The notes under the pieces: generated by a model
Database searches by the model: none
What the model was told of the DNA's origin: nothing
The model's input: the letters and a program-made list of their open reading frames with translations, nothing else
Shown here: positions 7,947 to 15,522 of the stretch, piece after piece
Layout of the letters: each line of letters opens with the position of its first letter
How positions within the stretch are numbered: position 1 is the stretch's first letter
From: Rhodospirillaceae bacterium
Lineage (GTDB): Bacteria > Pseudomonadota > Alphaproteobacteria > Bin65
Assembly (NCBI GenBank): GCA_009840595.1
Contig: VXNK01000115.1
Location: 426 to 38,263, forward strand
Length of the DNA: 37,838 nt
Direction: 5' to 3'
Made by a program: the position numbers and the translations under genes

Positions 7947-8297
7947 TCATCCGGAAGTGTGGGGCGCGGATCGGGCGGCCGCCGCGGCGGCGCGGTCGTG
8001 GCGCAGATAAAGATACAAGGGCAGCGCCAAAGACAAGCCGACACAAAGGCCGGCGGGCAGGACGAGCCACCACGCGGCCACGCCGAGCTGCCGGGCGTCG
8101 CGCAACGACCAGAGCCAGAAGACCGCGATCGAGATCAGCACGTCGGCGCTGAAGCCCGCCGCCGCGCCGTTGACGAACAGGCCGGCGACAAAGGCGGCGG
8201 GATCGGGTCCGTTGGCGGCGAAGAAACCGCCGAAGAACAGCCAGGGTATAGCGGTGCCCAGCGCGGCGGCGAACAGATAGAAGATCTTGAGGGTCAT
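7947..8297 (-). CDS. Small membrane protein, DUF2834 family
   Basis: 116-residue inner-membrane protein with about three hydrophobic helices: an N-terminal one (IFYLFAAALGTAIPWLFF), a middle segment containing FSADVLISIAVFWLW, and a C-terminal one ending in LSLALPLYLYLR. The spacing and the closing ALPLYLYLR motif match the DUF2834 family, whose function is unknown. ATG 8297 is used; longer reading frames upstream are not conserved-looking. It lies directly upstream of lpdA, with the stop overlapping one possible lpdA start, so the two are probably cotranscribed. Nothing in the protein itself hints at a link to lipoamide metabolism. Confidence 0.75.
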   Translation of the reverse strand: MTLKIFYLFAAALGTAIPWLFFGGFFAANGPDPAAFVAGLFVNGAAAGFSADVLISIAVFWLWSLRDARQLGVAAWWLVLPAGLCVGLSLALPLYLYLRHDRAAAAAARSAPHTSG

Positions 8298-8479
8298 CAG
8301 CGCCAGCCTCCCGCGGAGCCCGCCACCCGGCGGGCCATCCCGACAGGCGCCCCCGATGCCCCATCCGCCGCTTCGCGGCAAGGGAGCTTCGTAGCATCGG
8401 GACCGCGTCCACCGCTGGCGCGCGCCGCCTGCGCCCCCTATGTTAGTCCGGCGACAAACCGGCAACCGGCGGAGAGCCC

Positions 8480-8893
8480 ATGGACGCAGTCTTCCAGAGC
8501 ATTCTGAGCGGGGCGCCCTTCCTGCTGCTCCATGCCGGCGTCACCATCGCCATGCTGGTCGTCGGCGTCACCCTCTACATGTGGATGACGCCCTACGAGG
8601 ACATCGCCCAGATCCGCGCCGGCAACGGCGCCGCCGGCATCGCGCTGGGCGGCGCGATCCTCGGCATGGCGATCCCGCTGGCGATCACCCTGCGCGGCAG
8701 CGTCAACCTGTGGGACATCGTGCTCTGGGGCATCCTGATCGTGATCCTCCAGATGGCGGTGTTCAAGGTCGTCGACCTGATCCTCAAGGACCTGCCGAAG
8801 CGGATCGAGAACGGCGAGACCGGCGCGGCGGTCCTGCTGTCCAGCGCCAAGATTTCGGTCGGCGCGATCAACGCGGCCGCCATCGCGGTCTAG
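8480..8893 (+). CDS. DUF350-family inner-membrane protein
   Basis: 137-residue protein with about four transmembrane helices, starting at ATG 8480 with GGAGAG just upstream. The pattern fits DUF350: a first helix rich in Ala/Val, the loop YEDIAQIRAGNGAAGIALGG, then helices containing ILGMAIPLAITL and LQMAVFKVVDLIL, and an Ala-rich end. Some family members pair with ATP-grasp or potassium-channel-like proteins, but no such gene is here. It is transcribed away from the DUF2834/lpdA pair, and a protease gene follows 30 bases later in the same direction. Confidence 0.75.
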   Translation: MDAVFQSILSGAPFLLLHAGVTIAMLVVGVTLYMWMTPYEDIAQIRAGNGAAGIALGGAILGMAIPLAITLRGSVNLWDIVLWGILIVILQMAVFKVVDLILKDLPKRIENGETGAAVLLSSAKISVGAINAAAIAV

Positions 8894-8923
8894 AGGCGCT
8901 CCCGGTCCGCCCCCCGGTTCGTC

Positions 8924-9823
8924 ATGCGGCGCACCCCCTTCATCGCCATCCTGATCGTCGTGATCGCCGGCCTGGCCGACCTGCTCCTGCCGGAGGACGG
9001 CCGGCGGCCGGGCGACGAAAACCGGATGCGCCGGCCCGATCCGGGACAGTTCGTGCGCCGCGGCGACGCGGACAGGCGCGAGGCCTGGAAGCCGCCGGCG
9101 GACGCTCCCGACCGGGGCGGCAGCGGTGGCCTGCAAGCGCCCTCGGCCAGCGATCCGGCGTTCAGCGTCGCCATCCCGACGGACAAGAGCAACTCCATCG
9201 GCACCGCCTTCTCCCTCGACCGGCGCGGCGTGTGGATGACGGCGCGCCACGTCGTCGACGGCTGCGCCCGGGTGCTCATCGTTACCGGCCCGCGCCGCGG
9301 CGTGCGGGTCCGGCAGACCTACATCCATCCGAAGGCCGACCTCGCGGTGCTCCAGACCCGGGGCGGCGCGCCGGCGGTGCCGTTCACCCGGCAGACGCTG
9401 CGGCGCGGCCAGACCGGTTACCATTTCGGCTATCCCAGGGGCGAGCCGGCGGCGATCCAGTCCACGCTGATCGGCCGGCGGCGCATGCGCTCGGTCGGGC
9501 GCTACAACGTGACCGAGCCGGTGGTCGCCTGGGCCGACCGGGTGCGCGTGCCCGACAGCTACGGCGGCCTGGGCGGGATCAGCGGCGGCCCGGCGATGGA
9601 CGGCCGCGGCGAGATCATCGGCGTCACCGTCGCCGGTTCGAAACGGCGCGGCCGGATTTTCACGACGGCGCTCACCTCGATCGCCGCGGCGATCGAGCGT
9701 TCGGGCGCACCGGCGGAGCGCGGCGGCGGGCGGCGCGGCGCCATCGACGGCCGCAACTTCGCTGAGGTCGGCGCCGGGCTGCGCAAGCGGCTGACCGTGG
9801 CGCTGGTCTATTGCGCGGCCTGA
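8924..9823 (+). CDS. Trypsin-like serine protease, membrane-anchored or secreted
   Basis: 299-residue S1-fold peptidase. The N-terminus has one hydrophobic stretch (FIAILIVVIAGLADLLL), acting as signal or anchor, followed by a proline/arginine-rich linker to about residue 80. The catalytic triad is readable: His109 in TARHVVDGC, Asp139 in HPKADLAVL, and Ser220 in GGISGGPAMD, where Ile precedes the serine in place of the common Asn or Asp. The domain is cytoplasmic or periplasmic depending on whether the hydrophobic segment is cleaved; a periplasmic location is more likely. No PDZ domain follows, so it is not a standard DegP. It sits between DUF350 and Nudix genes in one direction. Substrate unknown. 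Confidence 0.82.
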   Translation: MRRTPFIAILIVVIAGLADLLLPEDGRRPGDENRMRRPDPGQFVRRGDADRREAWKPPADAPDRGGSGGLQAPSASDPAFSVAIPTDKSNSIGTAFSLDRRGVWMTARHVVDGCARVLIVTGPRRGVRVRQTYIHPKADLAVLQTRGGAPAVPFTRQTLRRGQTGYHFGYPRGEPAAIQSTLIGRRRMRSVGRYNVTEPVVAWADRVRVPDSYGGLGGISGGPAMDGRGEIIGVTVAGSKRRGRIFTTALTSIAAAIERSGAPAERGGGRRGAIDGRNFAEVGAGLRKRLTVALVYCAA

Positions 9824-9833
9824 GGCGGCGGCC

Positions 9834-10295
9834 GTGACGGTCGCAGAGACAGCGCCCCCCGAACGCTCGGTCGAACGCCCCCTCGAACGCCCGGTCGTCG
9901 GCGTCGGCGTCGTCGTCTGGAAAGACGGCAAGGTGCTGCTGATCCGGCGCGGCAAGTCGCCGATGCGCGGGCGCTGGAGCCTGCCCGGCGGCCGGCAGGA
10001 GCTCGGCGAGACCGTGCGCGAGGCGGCGGTGCGCGAGGTCCGGGAGGAGACCGGCCTGGAGATCCGCCTCGGCGAACTGCTGGACGTGGTCGACACCATG
10101 CGGCGGGACGACTCCGGCGCGGTCACGCTGCAATACACCCTGGTCGATTTCGACGCCGACTGGACCGCCGGGGAGCCGGTAGCGGCCAGCGACGCCGAAC
10201 GCGCCGAATGGGCCGACCCGGACGACCTGGCGCCCTACAACCTGTGGAGCGAAACCCTGCGCATCATCGCCCTCTCGCGGGAGTGGCGGGCGTAG
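9834..10295 (+). CDS. Nudix hydrolase
   Basis: 153-residue pyrophosphohydrolase acting on a nucleoside diphosphate linked to another moiety. The Nudix box is complete: GGRQELGETVREAAVREVREETG, with the REVREETG metal-binding core. The preceding fold strand GVGVVVWKDGKVLLIRR and the loop GRWSLPGG resemble the ADP-ribose pyrophosphatase/MutT-like branch often annotated as Nudix proteins of broad substrate range. The start is GTG 9834, 10 bases after the protease stop, so the genes are probably cotranscribed. Exact substrate cannot be read from sequence. Confidence 0.88.
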   Translation: MTVAETAPPERSVERPLERPVVGVGVVVWKDGKVLLIRRGKSPMRGRWSLPGGRQELGETVREAAVREVREETGLEIRLGELLDVVDTMRRDDSGAVTLQYTLVDFDADWTAGEPVAASDAERAEWADPDDLAPYNLWSETLRIIALSREWRA

Positions 10296-10360
10296 CCGGT
10301 GGCGGGTTTCGAGGGAGAACACTGGACAGCCGCATAAGGTTTCCCCATATGGACAACTAA

Positions 10361-10375
10361 GAACATATAAGAAAC
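10361..10375. promoter_or_regulatory. LexA-like box, one mismatch
   Basis: GAAC-ATATAAG-AAAC, one base away from the alphaproteobacterial SOS pattern GAAC-N7-GAAC (GTTC-N7-GTTC on the other strand). The spacer is AT-rich as in real boxes. It sits 66 bases after the Nudix stop with no gene start nearby. Could be chance; listed because a perfect match lies 560 bases further on. Confidence 0.3.
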
Positions 10376-10427
10376 ATCGAAGCCCGCCGCCAGCCGGACA
10401 GGACGGCACCCGGCATATCCCGGCGAA

Positions 10428-10468
10428 ACCTGACGGAACATGACGAATCATGACATTTCCTGACACAT
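10428..10468 (+). repeat. Phased TGAC array A (4 copies, 10-bp period)
   Basis: TGAC occurs at 10431, 10441, 10451 and 10461, exactly one helical turn apart, each preceded by CA or CC (pattern CMTGACNNNN). All four copies therefore face the same side of the DNA. This may be a multi-site protein-binding array or a decayed simple repeat. Confidence 0.6.
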
Positions 10469-10497
10469 GGCGGACTTACCCCACTCCCCTTTGCCAC

Positions 10498-10634
10498 CCC
10501 GGACGGAGCCCAGCGGAGATCCGGGAGCCTGCCCTGAGCGAAGCCGAAGGGTCCAGGAGCCACAGGCTAAGACCGTTCGGGTCGCTCCCTTCGACAAGCT
10601 CAGGGCAAGCTCTGGGTCCCGGAGCAAGTCCGGG
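10498..10634. repeat. Inverted-repeat intergenic element 1
   Basis: A 137-bp imperfect palindrome. Matching arms include CCCGGAC (10498-10504) with GTCCGGG (10628-10634), TGCCCTGAGC (10530-10539) with GCTCAGGGCA (10598-10607), and CGAAGGG (10545-10551) with CCCTTCG (10587-10593). It lies exactly between the two TGAC arrays, as if inserted into or grown from a single earlier array. It has no coding capacity of its own and resembles the small palindromic elements found between genes in many GC-rich proteobacteria. Confidence 0.7.
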
Positions 10635-10660
10635 ACGGCAAGGATGATTGAGAGGCAGGA

Positions 10661-10690
10661 TCATGACGAAACCTGACATTTCATGACGCA
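10661..10690 (+). repeat. Phased TGAC array B (3 copies, 10-bp period)
   Basis: TGAC at 10664, 10674 and 10684, again exactly 10 bp apart. It shares words with array A, including GAAACCTGAC and CATGACGAA, so the two arrays are likely parts of one family. Confidence 0.6.
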
Positions 10691-10700
10691 CCCCAAGACC

Positions 10701-10845
10701 GTCATTTCGACCGGAGCCCCGGATTTAATCCGGGGCGGAGCGGAGAAATCCGTTCGGCGTTCCATCGACGCCACAAGCTCCGGCGTTCGGCCGGCCTCCG
10801 TCGCCGGCCGGATTTCTCCGCTCGCTTCGCTTCGGTCGAAATGAC
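10701..10845. repeat. Inverted-repeat intergenic element 2
   Basis: Outer arms GTCATTTCGACCG (10701-10713) and CGGTCGAAATGAC (10833-10845) are perfect 13-bp complements. A second perfect 13-bp pair lies inside (10740-10752 with 10809-10821), and a nested small palindrome CCCCGGATTTAATCCGGGG is at 10717-10735. The whole can fold into a long branched hairpin. It is unrelated in sequence to element 1, and ends about 58 bases before the LexA-type promoter. Confidence 0.75.
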
Positions 10846-10902
10846 AGGAAGGGGTTGCGCTCCGCCCGGAATGACGGGAGGGGGCGGACGCCCGAAAACC
10901 AC

Positions 10903-10933
10903 TTGACGTTGCATAAAGGAACATTATATGAAC
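10903..10933 (+). promoter_or_regulatory. Promoter-like sequence overlapped by a perfect LexA-type SOS box
   Basis: A -35-like TTGACG (10903-10908) is followed after 16 bases by TATATG (10925-10930). The direct repeat GAAC-ATTATAT-GAAC at 10919-10933 exactly fits the alphaproteobacterial LexA box and covers the -10 element, the arrangement expected for LexA repression. No gene follows within about 190 bases on either strand in a suitable orientation. It may drive a small RNA, or be left over from a lost SOS gene. Confidence 0.5.
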
Positions 10934-11009
10934 ATAAATCCTGCCGCACCGGCCCGCCGGGCGTCCGTTCCGCCCGGCCGCGGCGCTCCCGCCCGGCAAA
11001 AAAACACGG

Positions 11010-11029
11010 TAGATGGACCGGTCTGTCTA
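11010..11029. promoter_or_regulatory. TetR-type operator-like palindrome, copy 1
   Basis: TAGATGGACC/GGTCTGTCTA is a 20-bp palindrome with 8 of 10 positions symmetric. The GACCGGTC centre with flanking TAGA is typical of TetR-family operators. Copy 2 at 34506-34525 is 17/20 identical. No TetR gene is in the window. Confidence 0.5.
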
Positions 11030-11122
11030 TTCCGGTAATGCCTTGAAAAACAAGGAAACACAATTTGAACGAAAGGTCAAAAAAACAGGAATAAAGTCCG
11101 TTTCAGTCGACCCGGCCCCGCG

Positions 11123-12265
11123 CTACAGGTCGATCGAATCGAGATGGCGGGCGATCATCATCTTCTGGACTTCGGAGGTGCCCTCGTAGATCTGGTAGAC
11201 CCGCACGTCGCGGTAGATTTTCTCGACCGGGAAATCGTTGAGGAAACCGGCGCCGCCGTGGATCTGGATGGCCTCGGAGGCGACGCGCTCGGCCATCTCG
11301 GAGGCGAAGAGCTTGGCCATCGAGGCCTCGGCGGCGCACTCCCGCCCGGCGTCCCTGAGTGCGGCGGCGTGGAGGTAGAGCTGGCGCGCCGCCTCGATCT
11401 GCGTCGCCATGTCCGCCAGCTTGAAGGCGATGGCCTGATGTTCGGCGATCGGCCGGCCGAACGCCTCGCGCTCCTTGGCATAGTTGCGGGCCGCCTTCAG
11501 CGCCGCGCGGGCGCCGCCGACCGCTTGGGCCGCCACGCCGATCCGGCCGGCGGACAGGTTGGCGAGCGCGATGCCGAGGCCGCGGCCTTCCGCGCCCAGC
11601 AGGTCAGCGTCCGGCACGGCCATGTCCTCGAACACCACCTGCGCCGTATCGTTGGTGCGGTGGCCCAGCTTGCGCTCCTTCGCGATGACGCGGTAGCCGG
11701 GATTGTCCGTCGGCGTGACGAAGGCGGAGATACCGCGCTTGCCGGCCGCCGGATCGGTGACGGCGACGATCATCGCCAGTTCCGCCGTCGCGCCGCCGGT
11801 GACGAAGGCCTTGTGGCCGTTGAGCCGCCAGCCGCCGTCGACCTTCTCGGCCCGGCTTCGGATCGCCGCGGCGTCGGATCCGGTGTGGGGCTCGGTCAGG
11901 TGAATGCAGCCGATCCATGCGCCGGAGGTGAGTTTCGTCAGGTATTCGGCCTTCTGGCGTTCGGTGCCGTGTTCCTGGATTGCGGCGGCGACCGGCGAAT
12001 TGTTCGCCGCCATCATGTTGGAGATGCCGCCGTCGGCCGCCGAGATTTCCTCCAGCGCGAGCGCGTAGGAGACGAAGTCGGCCCCGGCGCCTCCCCAGGC
12101 CGGATCGACGGTCACCCCCATCAGGCCGACGTCGGCCATCTCGCGCAGCACGGACCGCGGTGCGCCCTCCTGCCGGTCCCAGTCCGCCGCAAAGGGCGCA
12201 ATCGCACGCGCCGCGAAGGCACGGGCCGTCTCCCGGATCTGCCGTTGGGTCTCGCTGAGCTGCAT
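11123..12265 (-). CDS. Acyl-CoA dehydrogenase, short-chain type
   Basis: FAD enzyme (380 residues) that introduces a 2,3-double bond in an acyl-CoA, passing electrons to ETF. Family landmarks: N-terminal helix LSETQRQIRETARAFA, FAD-site strand IHLTEPHTGSDAAAI, WRLNGHKAFVTGG, and the C-terminal YEGTSEVQ with the likely catalytic base Glu361, the position used by short- and medium-chain enzymes. It begins 15 bases after the stop of the upstream decarboxylase gene on the same strand, so the two probably form an operon. That suggests a role in a ring-derived acid or branched acyl-CoA, but the substrate cannot be deduced. ATG 12265 is the natural start. Confidence 0.9.
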   Translation of the reverse strand: MQLSETQRQIRETARAFAARAIAPFAADWDRQEGAPRSVLREMADVGLMGVTVDPAWGGAGADFVSYALALEEISAADGGISNMMAANNSPVAAAIQEHGTERQKAEYLTKLTSGAWIGCIHLTEPHTGSDAAAIRSRAEKVDGGWRLNGHKAFVTGGATAELAMIVAVTDPAAGKRGISAFVTPTDNPGYRVIAKERKLGHRTNDTAQVVFEDMAVPDADLLGAEGRGLGIALANLSAGRIGVAAQAVGGARAALKAARNYAKEREAFGRPIAEHQAIAFKLADMATQIEAARQLYLHAAALRDAGRECAAEASMAKLFASEMAERVASEAIQIHGGAGFLNDFPVEKIYRDVRVYQIYEGTSEVQKMMIARHLDSIDL

Positions 12266-12280
12266 GGCGCCGCCGCCGTA

Positions 12281-13270
12281 CTAACCGCCCAAACCGAACA
12301 GCCGGAGCGCGTTCGTCCGGCCGATCTTCAGCCGGTCGGCCTCGGCAATGTCGACGCTGTCCATCCAGGCCGCGGAATAATCGACATTCTCGAACGGCCA
12401 GTCGGTCGAGAACAGGATCCGGTCCACGCCGATGACCTGCATCGAGCAGCGCAGCGCTTCGGTGCAATAATTGCCCGACACGGTGATGTGGAAATTCTCC
12501 CGGAAATATTCCGTGAAGCTCTTCCGCGCCGGCTGCGGGCCGCTGCTCCCCGGTCTCTTCGTCCAGGCGTTCTTGTTGTCGACCCGCCAGATGTTGAAGG
12601 GCAGGCCCTCGCCCATATGGCCGACGATAATCTGCAAGCCGGGAAAGTCGTCGAACAGGCCCGAGCCCATCAGCCGGAGCGCGTGGACGGCGGTTTCCTG
12701 GCCGAACGCCCAGCCCGGCCCCATCAGCCAGGGATGGCCGTCATAGATGCGGGCATCCTGCGGCAGCGGGTTGCGCGGATGGAGGTAGAAGGGCACGCCG
12801 AGTTCGGCGCAAACCGCCCAGAACGGCCGGTATTGCGGCAGGTCGTAATAGAGCAGAGCATCGCTGCTTTCGATCTGCGAAAATCCGTTGGCCAGCGCGC
12901 CGACGAAGCCGAGTTCCCGGATGCAGCGCGTCAGTTCCGCCGCCGCGAGTTCCGGGTCTTGCAGCGGCAGGGCCGCAAGCCCGCGGAAGCGGTCGGGCCG
13001 GCGGGCGACCTTTTCCGCCAGATCGTCGTTGGCCCGGCGCGCCACCTCGGCCGCCCGCGCCACGTCGGGGATCGCCTGAACCGCCGGCGCGTTGAGCGAC
13101 AGGATCATCGTCTCCATGCCGTGGGCGTCCATCTCGCGCAGGCGTCGGTCGTCCGGATCGATCAGCCGGCTCGACAGTTCCTCCCAGTCCTCCGGCGGCA
13201 GGAAGCCCGCCGAATCCTGGAGCGTGTCCGCAATGGCGAAATGCTCCTCCAGGCCGATCTTGCCGTCCAT
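12281..13270 (-). CDS. Gamma-resorcylate (2,6-dihydroxybenzoate) decarboxylase-like amidohydrolase
   Basis: Metal-dependent nonoxidative decarboxylase of the amidohydrolase-2 family, which releases CO2 from a hydroxybenzoate. From memory of the characterised Rhizobium enzyme, this 329-residue protein follows it closely: EEHFAI with Glu8 and His10, HPRNPLPQD with His164, GHMGEGLP with His218, and STDWPFEN with Asp290 as the catalytic/metal aspartate. ATG 13270 is preceded by GGAGGGAGAG. The gene is divergent from a paralogue at 13469, with about 200 bases between, and is followed by an acyl-CoA dehydrogenase. Gamma-resorcylate to resorcinol is the most likely reaction; 2,3-dihydroxybenzoate or orsellinate are alternatives. 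Confidence 0.85.
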   Translation of the reverse strand: MDGKIGLEEHFAIADTLQDSAGFLPPEDWEELSSRLIDPDDRRLREMDAHGMETMILSLNAPAVQAIPDVARAAEVARRANDDLAEKVARRPDRFRGLAALPLQDPELAAAELTRCIRELGFVGALANGFSQIESSDALLYYDLPQYRPFWAVCAELGVPFYLHPRNPLPQDARIYDGHPWLMGPGWAFGQETAVHALRLMGSGLFDDFPGLQIIVGHMGEGLPFNIWRVDNKNAWTKRPGSSGPQPARKSFTEYFRENFHITVSGNYCTEALRCSMQVIGVDRILFSTDWPFENVDYSAAWMDSVDIAEADRLKIGRTNALRLFGLGG

Positions 13271-13468
13271 CTCTCCCTCCGGCGCTCCGCTGACCGCCGC
13301 ATCGTAAGGGCAGCCGGTCGGCATTCCATGCTTTTCTTTGCATCGACTCTTTGCCCCGGCGCAGCAGATCGCCGTTCGACGGCCCGGCCCATCTGGGATA
13401 AACGGATCGGCGAAGCCGCCGCACGGATCGCCGTCCTGCGCGCGGCCGGCACCCGGAGGGAGGGATCG

Positions 13469-14452
13469 ATGCAAGGCAAGATCGCGTTCGAGGAGCATAT
13501 GGCGATCGAGGAGACGCTCGGCGGCTCCCGGCATTTCGCCGGGGAATCCGGGCGCTGGGACGAATTCACCCGGGAACTGCTGGATATCGGCGAGCGGCGC
13601 ATCGAGGCCATGGAGCGCTGCGGCATCGAGTTCGCGCTCCTGTCGCTCAACGCGCCGGCGGTCCAGGGCATCCTCGATACCGACGAAGCGATCGCGGTCG
13701 CCCGCAAGGCCAACGACAGGATCGCCGAGGCGGCGGCGAAATTTCCGCACCGCTATGCCGGCCTCGCCGCGCTGCCGATGCAGGACCCCGATGCGGCGTC
13801 CGCCGAACTGACCCGCTGCGTGCGCGAGCTCGGCTTCAAAGGCGCGATGGTCAACGGCTTCACCCAGAAGGACGAGCCGGACAGCGCGATCTATTACGAC
13901 ATTCCCGAATACCGGAGTTTCTGGGCCACCGTGTCGGAACTGGACGTCCCCTTCTATCTCCATCCCCGGATGCAGATTTCCTCCCAAGCGCGCAACTATG
14001 AAGGCCATGGCTGGCTGATGGCCGCGCCCTGGGGCTTCGCCGTCGAGACCTCGATCCACGCCCTGCGGCTGTGCGGCTCCGGCCTGTTCGACGACTATCC
14101 GAACCTGCGGATCGCCGTCGGCCATCTCGGCGAGAACATCCCCTTCGCCCTGTGGCGGCTCGATGCGCGGATGCGCTTCTCGCCCCGCGGCTATCGCGGC
14201 AAGCGGCCGCTCGGCGAGTATTTCGTCGAGCATTTCCACATCACGACCAGCGGCTTCTTCAACGACCCTGCCTTCAAGTGCACCATCGAGACGATGGGAA
14301 CCGACCGCATGTATTTCTCCGCCGACTATCCCTTCGAACGCATGGAAGACGCGGCGCGATGGTACGATGCGACACCGACCATAGCCGACAGCGACCGCCT
14401 CAAGATCGGCCGGACCAACGCGATCCACCTGTTCGACCTGGACCTTGAATAG
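13469..14452 (+). CDS. Amidohydrolase-2 family decarboxylase, paralogue of the divergent gene
   Basis: 327 residues, starting at ATG 13469 behind a strong GGAGGGAGG. It has the same metal set as its divergent neighbour: Glu8 and His10 (EEH), His165 in HPRM, His219 in GHLGEN, and Asp286 in SADYPFE. The neighbour's EEHF, HPRN and STDWPFE become EEHM, HPRM and SADYPFE, so the substrate pocket probably differs; the family includes 2,3-dihydroxybenzoate, 5-carboxyvanillate and orsellinate decarboxylases. It leads a run of genes continuing into the ureohydrolase (25-base gap) and hydroxylase, which suggests a shared catabolic role. Exact substrate unknown. Confidence 0.83.
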   Translation: MQGKIAFEEHMAIEETLGGSRHFAGESGRWDEFTRELLDIGERRIEAMERCGIEFALLSLNAPAVQGILDTDEAIAVARKANDRIAEAAAKFPHRYAGLAALPMQDPDAASAELTRCVRELGFKGAMVNGFTQKDEPDSAIYYDIPEYRSFWATVSELDVPFYLHPRMQISSQARNYEGHGWLMAAPWGFAVETSIHALRLCGSGLFDDYPNLRIAVGHLGENIPFALWRLDARMRFSPRGYRGKRPLGEYFVEHFHITTSGFFNDPAFKCTIETMGTDRMYFSADYPFERMEDAARWYDATPTIADSDRLKIGRTNAIHLFDLDLE

Positions 14453-14477
14453 TCGGACGATCCCGGAAGTATTGCCC

Positions 14478-15494
14478 ATGACCGAGCCATCCGATCCAGC
14501 GAAGCCCGCCCGGCTCGACCTGCCCTTCGTCGGCGTCCCGACCTTCATGAAGAAGCCGCACCGGCCGGACTGGGACGCCGTCGACGCCGATGTCGCCGTC
14601 ATGGGCGCGCCGTTCGATCTCGGCACCCAGGTCCGCCCCGGCGCGCGCTTCGGGCCGAAGGGCTTCCGGGACGCCTCGCAGCTGTTCGCCACCGGCCGCG
14701 GCGCCTACGATCCGGAGGACGACATCGTCCACCTTGCCGGCGACGACGCCCGCATCGTCGATATCGGCGACGCCGACATGGTCCATATCGACGCCCTGCG
14801 ATGCCTCGGCAATATCGAGTACGGCGTGCGCAAAATCCTGGCCGCCGGCGCGCTGCCGGTCGTGCTCGGCGGCGACCATTCGGTGCATATCCCCTGCATC
14901 CGCGCCTTCGATAGCGAACCGCCGGTCCATATCGTCCATATCGACGCCCATCTCGACTATGTCGACGAGCGTTTCGGCGTGCGCCACGGCCAGGGCAATC
15001 CGCTGCGCCGGGCCGCCGAATGCGATCACGTCACCGGCATCACCCATCTGGGCATCCGCAACCTCGGCTCCAGCGCACAGTCCGACTTTGCCGATGCGCG
15101 CGCCGCCAAGTCCGACATCTTGTCGGTCCGGGATTTCCGCGAGCTCGGCGTCGCCGGGGTCGTCGAGCGGATACCCGAGAACGCCCGGCTCTATTTCACC
15201 ATCGACGTGGACGGCTTCGATCCGTCGCTGGTACCGGGCACGGGCACGCCCAGCCCGGGCGGCTTCCTGTATTACGAGACCTGCGATTTTCTGAAGGCGG
15301 CGGCGATGCGCGGGACGGTCGTCGGCATCGATTTCGTCGAACTGGCGCCGGAATACGATCCCGGCGGCGCCACAAGCCTGTTCTGCACCCAGATCCTGGT
15401 GAATTTCCTCGGCTACATCTTCCACGCCGCAAAGATCAAGGCCGGCGCGGTACCGGACGACGGCTGGCCGGTCCTGCGCGGCATCGGGCAGTAG
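14478..15494 (+). CDS. Ureohydrolase (agmatinase/arginase family)
   Basis: Binuclear manganese hydrolase that splits a guanidino group into urea and an amine. All metal ligands are present: His134 in GGDHS, Asp156, His158 and Asp160 in IDAHLDYVD, Asp243 and Asp245 in TIDVDGFDPS, plus the downstream GIDFVELAPEYD. Length 338 and the long N-terminus resemble agmatinase, guanidinobutyrase and guanidinopropionase-like members rather than arginase. ATG 14478 has GGAAG at suitable spacing. It lies 25 bases after the second decarboxylase and 28 before the hydroxylase, so the substrate may be a guanidino or ureido compound linked to their pathway, but that is inference. Confidence 0.88.
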   Translation: MTEPSDPAKPARLDLPFVGVPTFMKKPHRPDWDAVDADVAVMGAPFDLGTQVRPGARFGPKGFRDASQLFATGRGAYDPEDDIVHLAGDDARIVDIGDADMVHIDALRCLGNIEYGVRKILAAGALPVVLGGDHSVHIPCIRAFDSEPPVHIVHIDAHLDYVDERFGVRHGQGNPLRRAAECDHVTGITHLGIRNLGSSAQSDFADARAAKSDILSVRDFRELGVAGVVERIPENARLYFTIDVDGFDPSLVPGTGTPSPGGFLYYETCDFLKAAAMRGTVVGIDFVELAPEYDPGGATSLFCTQILVNFLGYIFHAAKIKAGAVPDDGWPVLRGIGQ

Positions 15495-15522
15495 AGGCCC
15501 GTGCCGCAGGCCGGCACCTCGA

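Larger units (their letters stand above)
10296..11122. other. 827-base gene-free region dense in repeats and control-like sites
   Basis: Lies between the converging Nudix and acyl-CoA dehydrogenase genes. Short open frames here (for example 10855-11046) show no family resemblance and follow repeat structure. In order it holds a LexA-like half match (10361-10375), a first phased TGAC array (10431-10464), an inverted-repeat element (10498-10634), a second TGAC array (10664-10687), another inverted-repeat element (10701-10845), a promoter with a LexA-type box (10903-10933) and a TetR-type palindrome (11010-11029). A small hairpin CCTTGAAAAACAAGG is at 11041-11055. Confidence 0.6.

Noticed and set aside
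11144..14452. A 1102-residue plus-strand open frame spanning two minus-strand genes and the second decarboxylase
   Set aside because: Only its last 327 codons (from 13469) show family motifs; the rest is the antisense of the acyl-CoA dehydrogenase and first decarboxylase, kept open by high GC.
12281..14692. An 803-residue minus-strand open frame extending the decarboxylase upstream
   Set aside because: The region beyond 13270 is the antisense of the divergent paralogue; a strong ribosome site and family start are at 13270.
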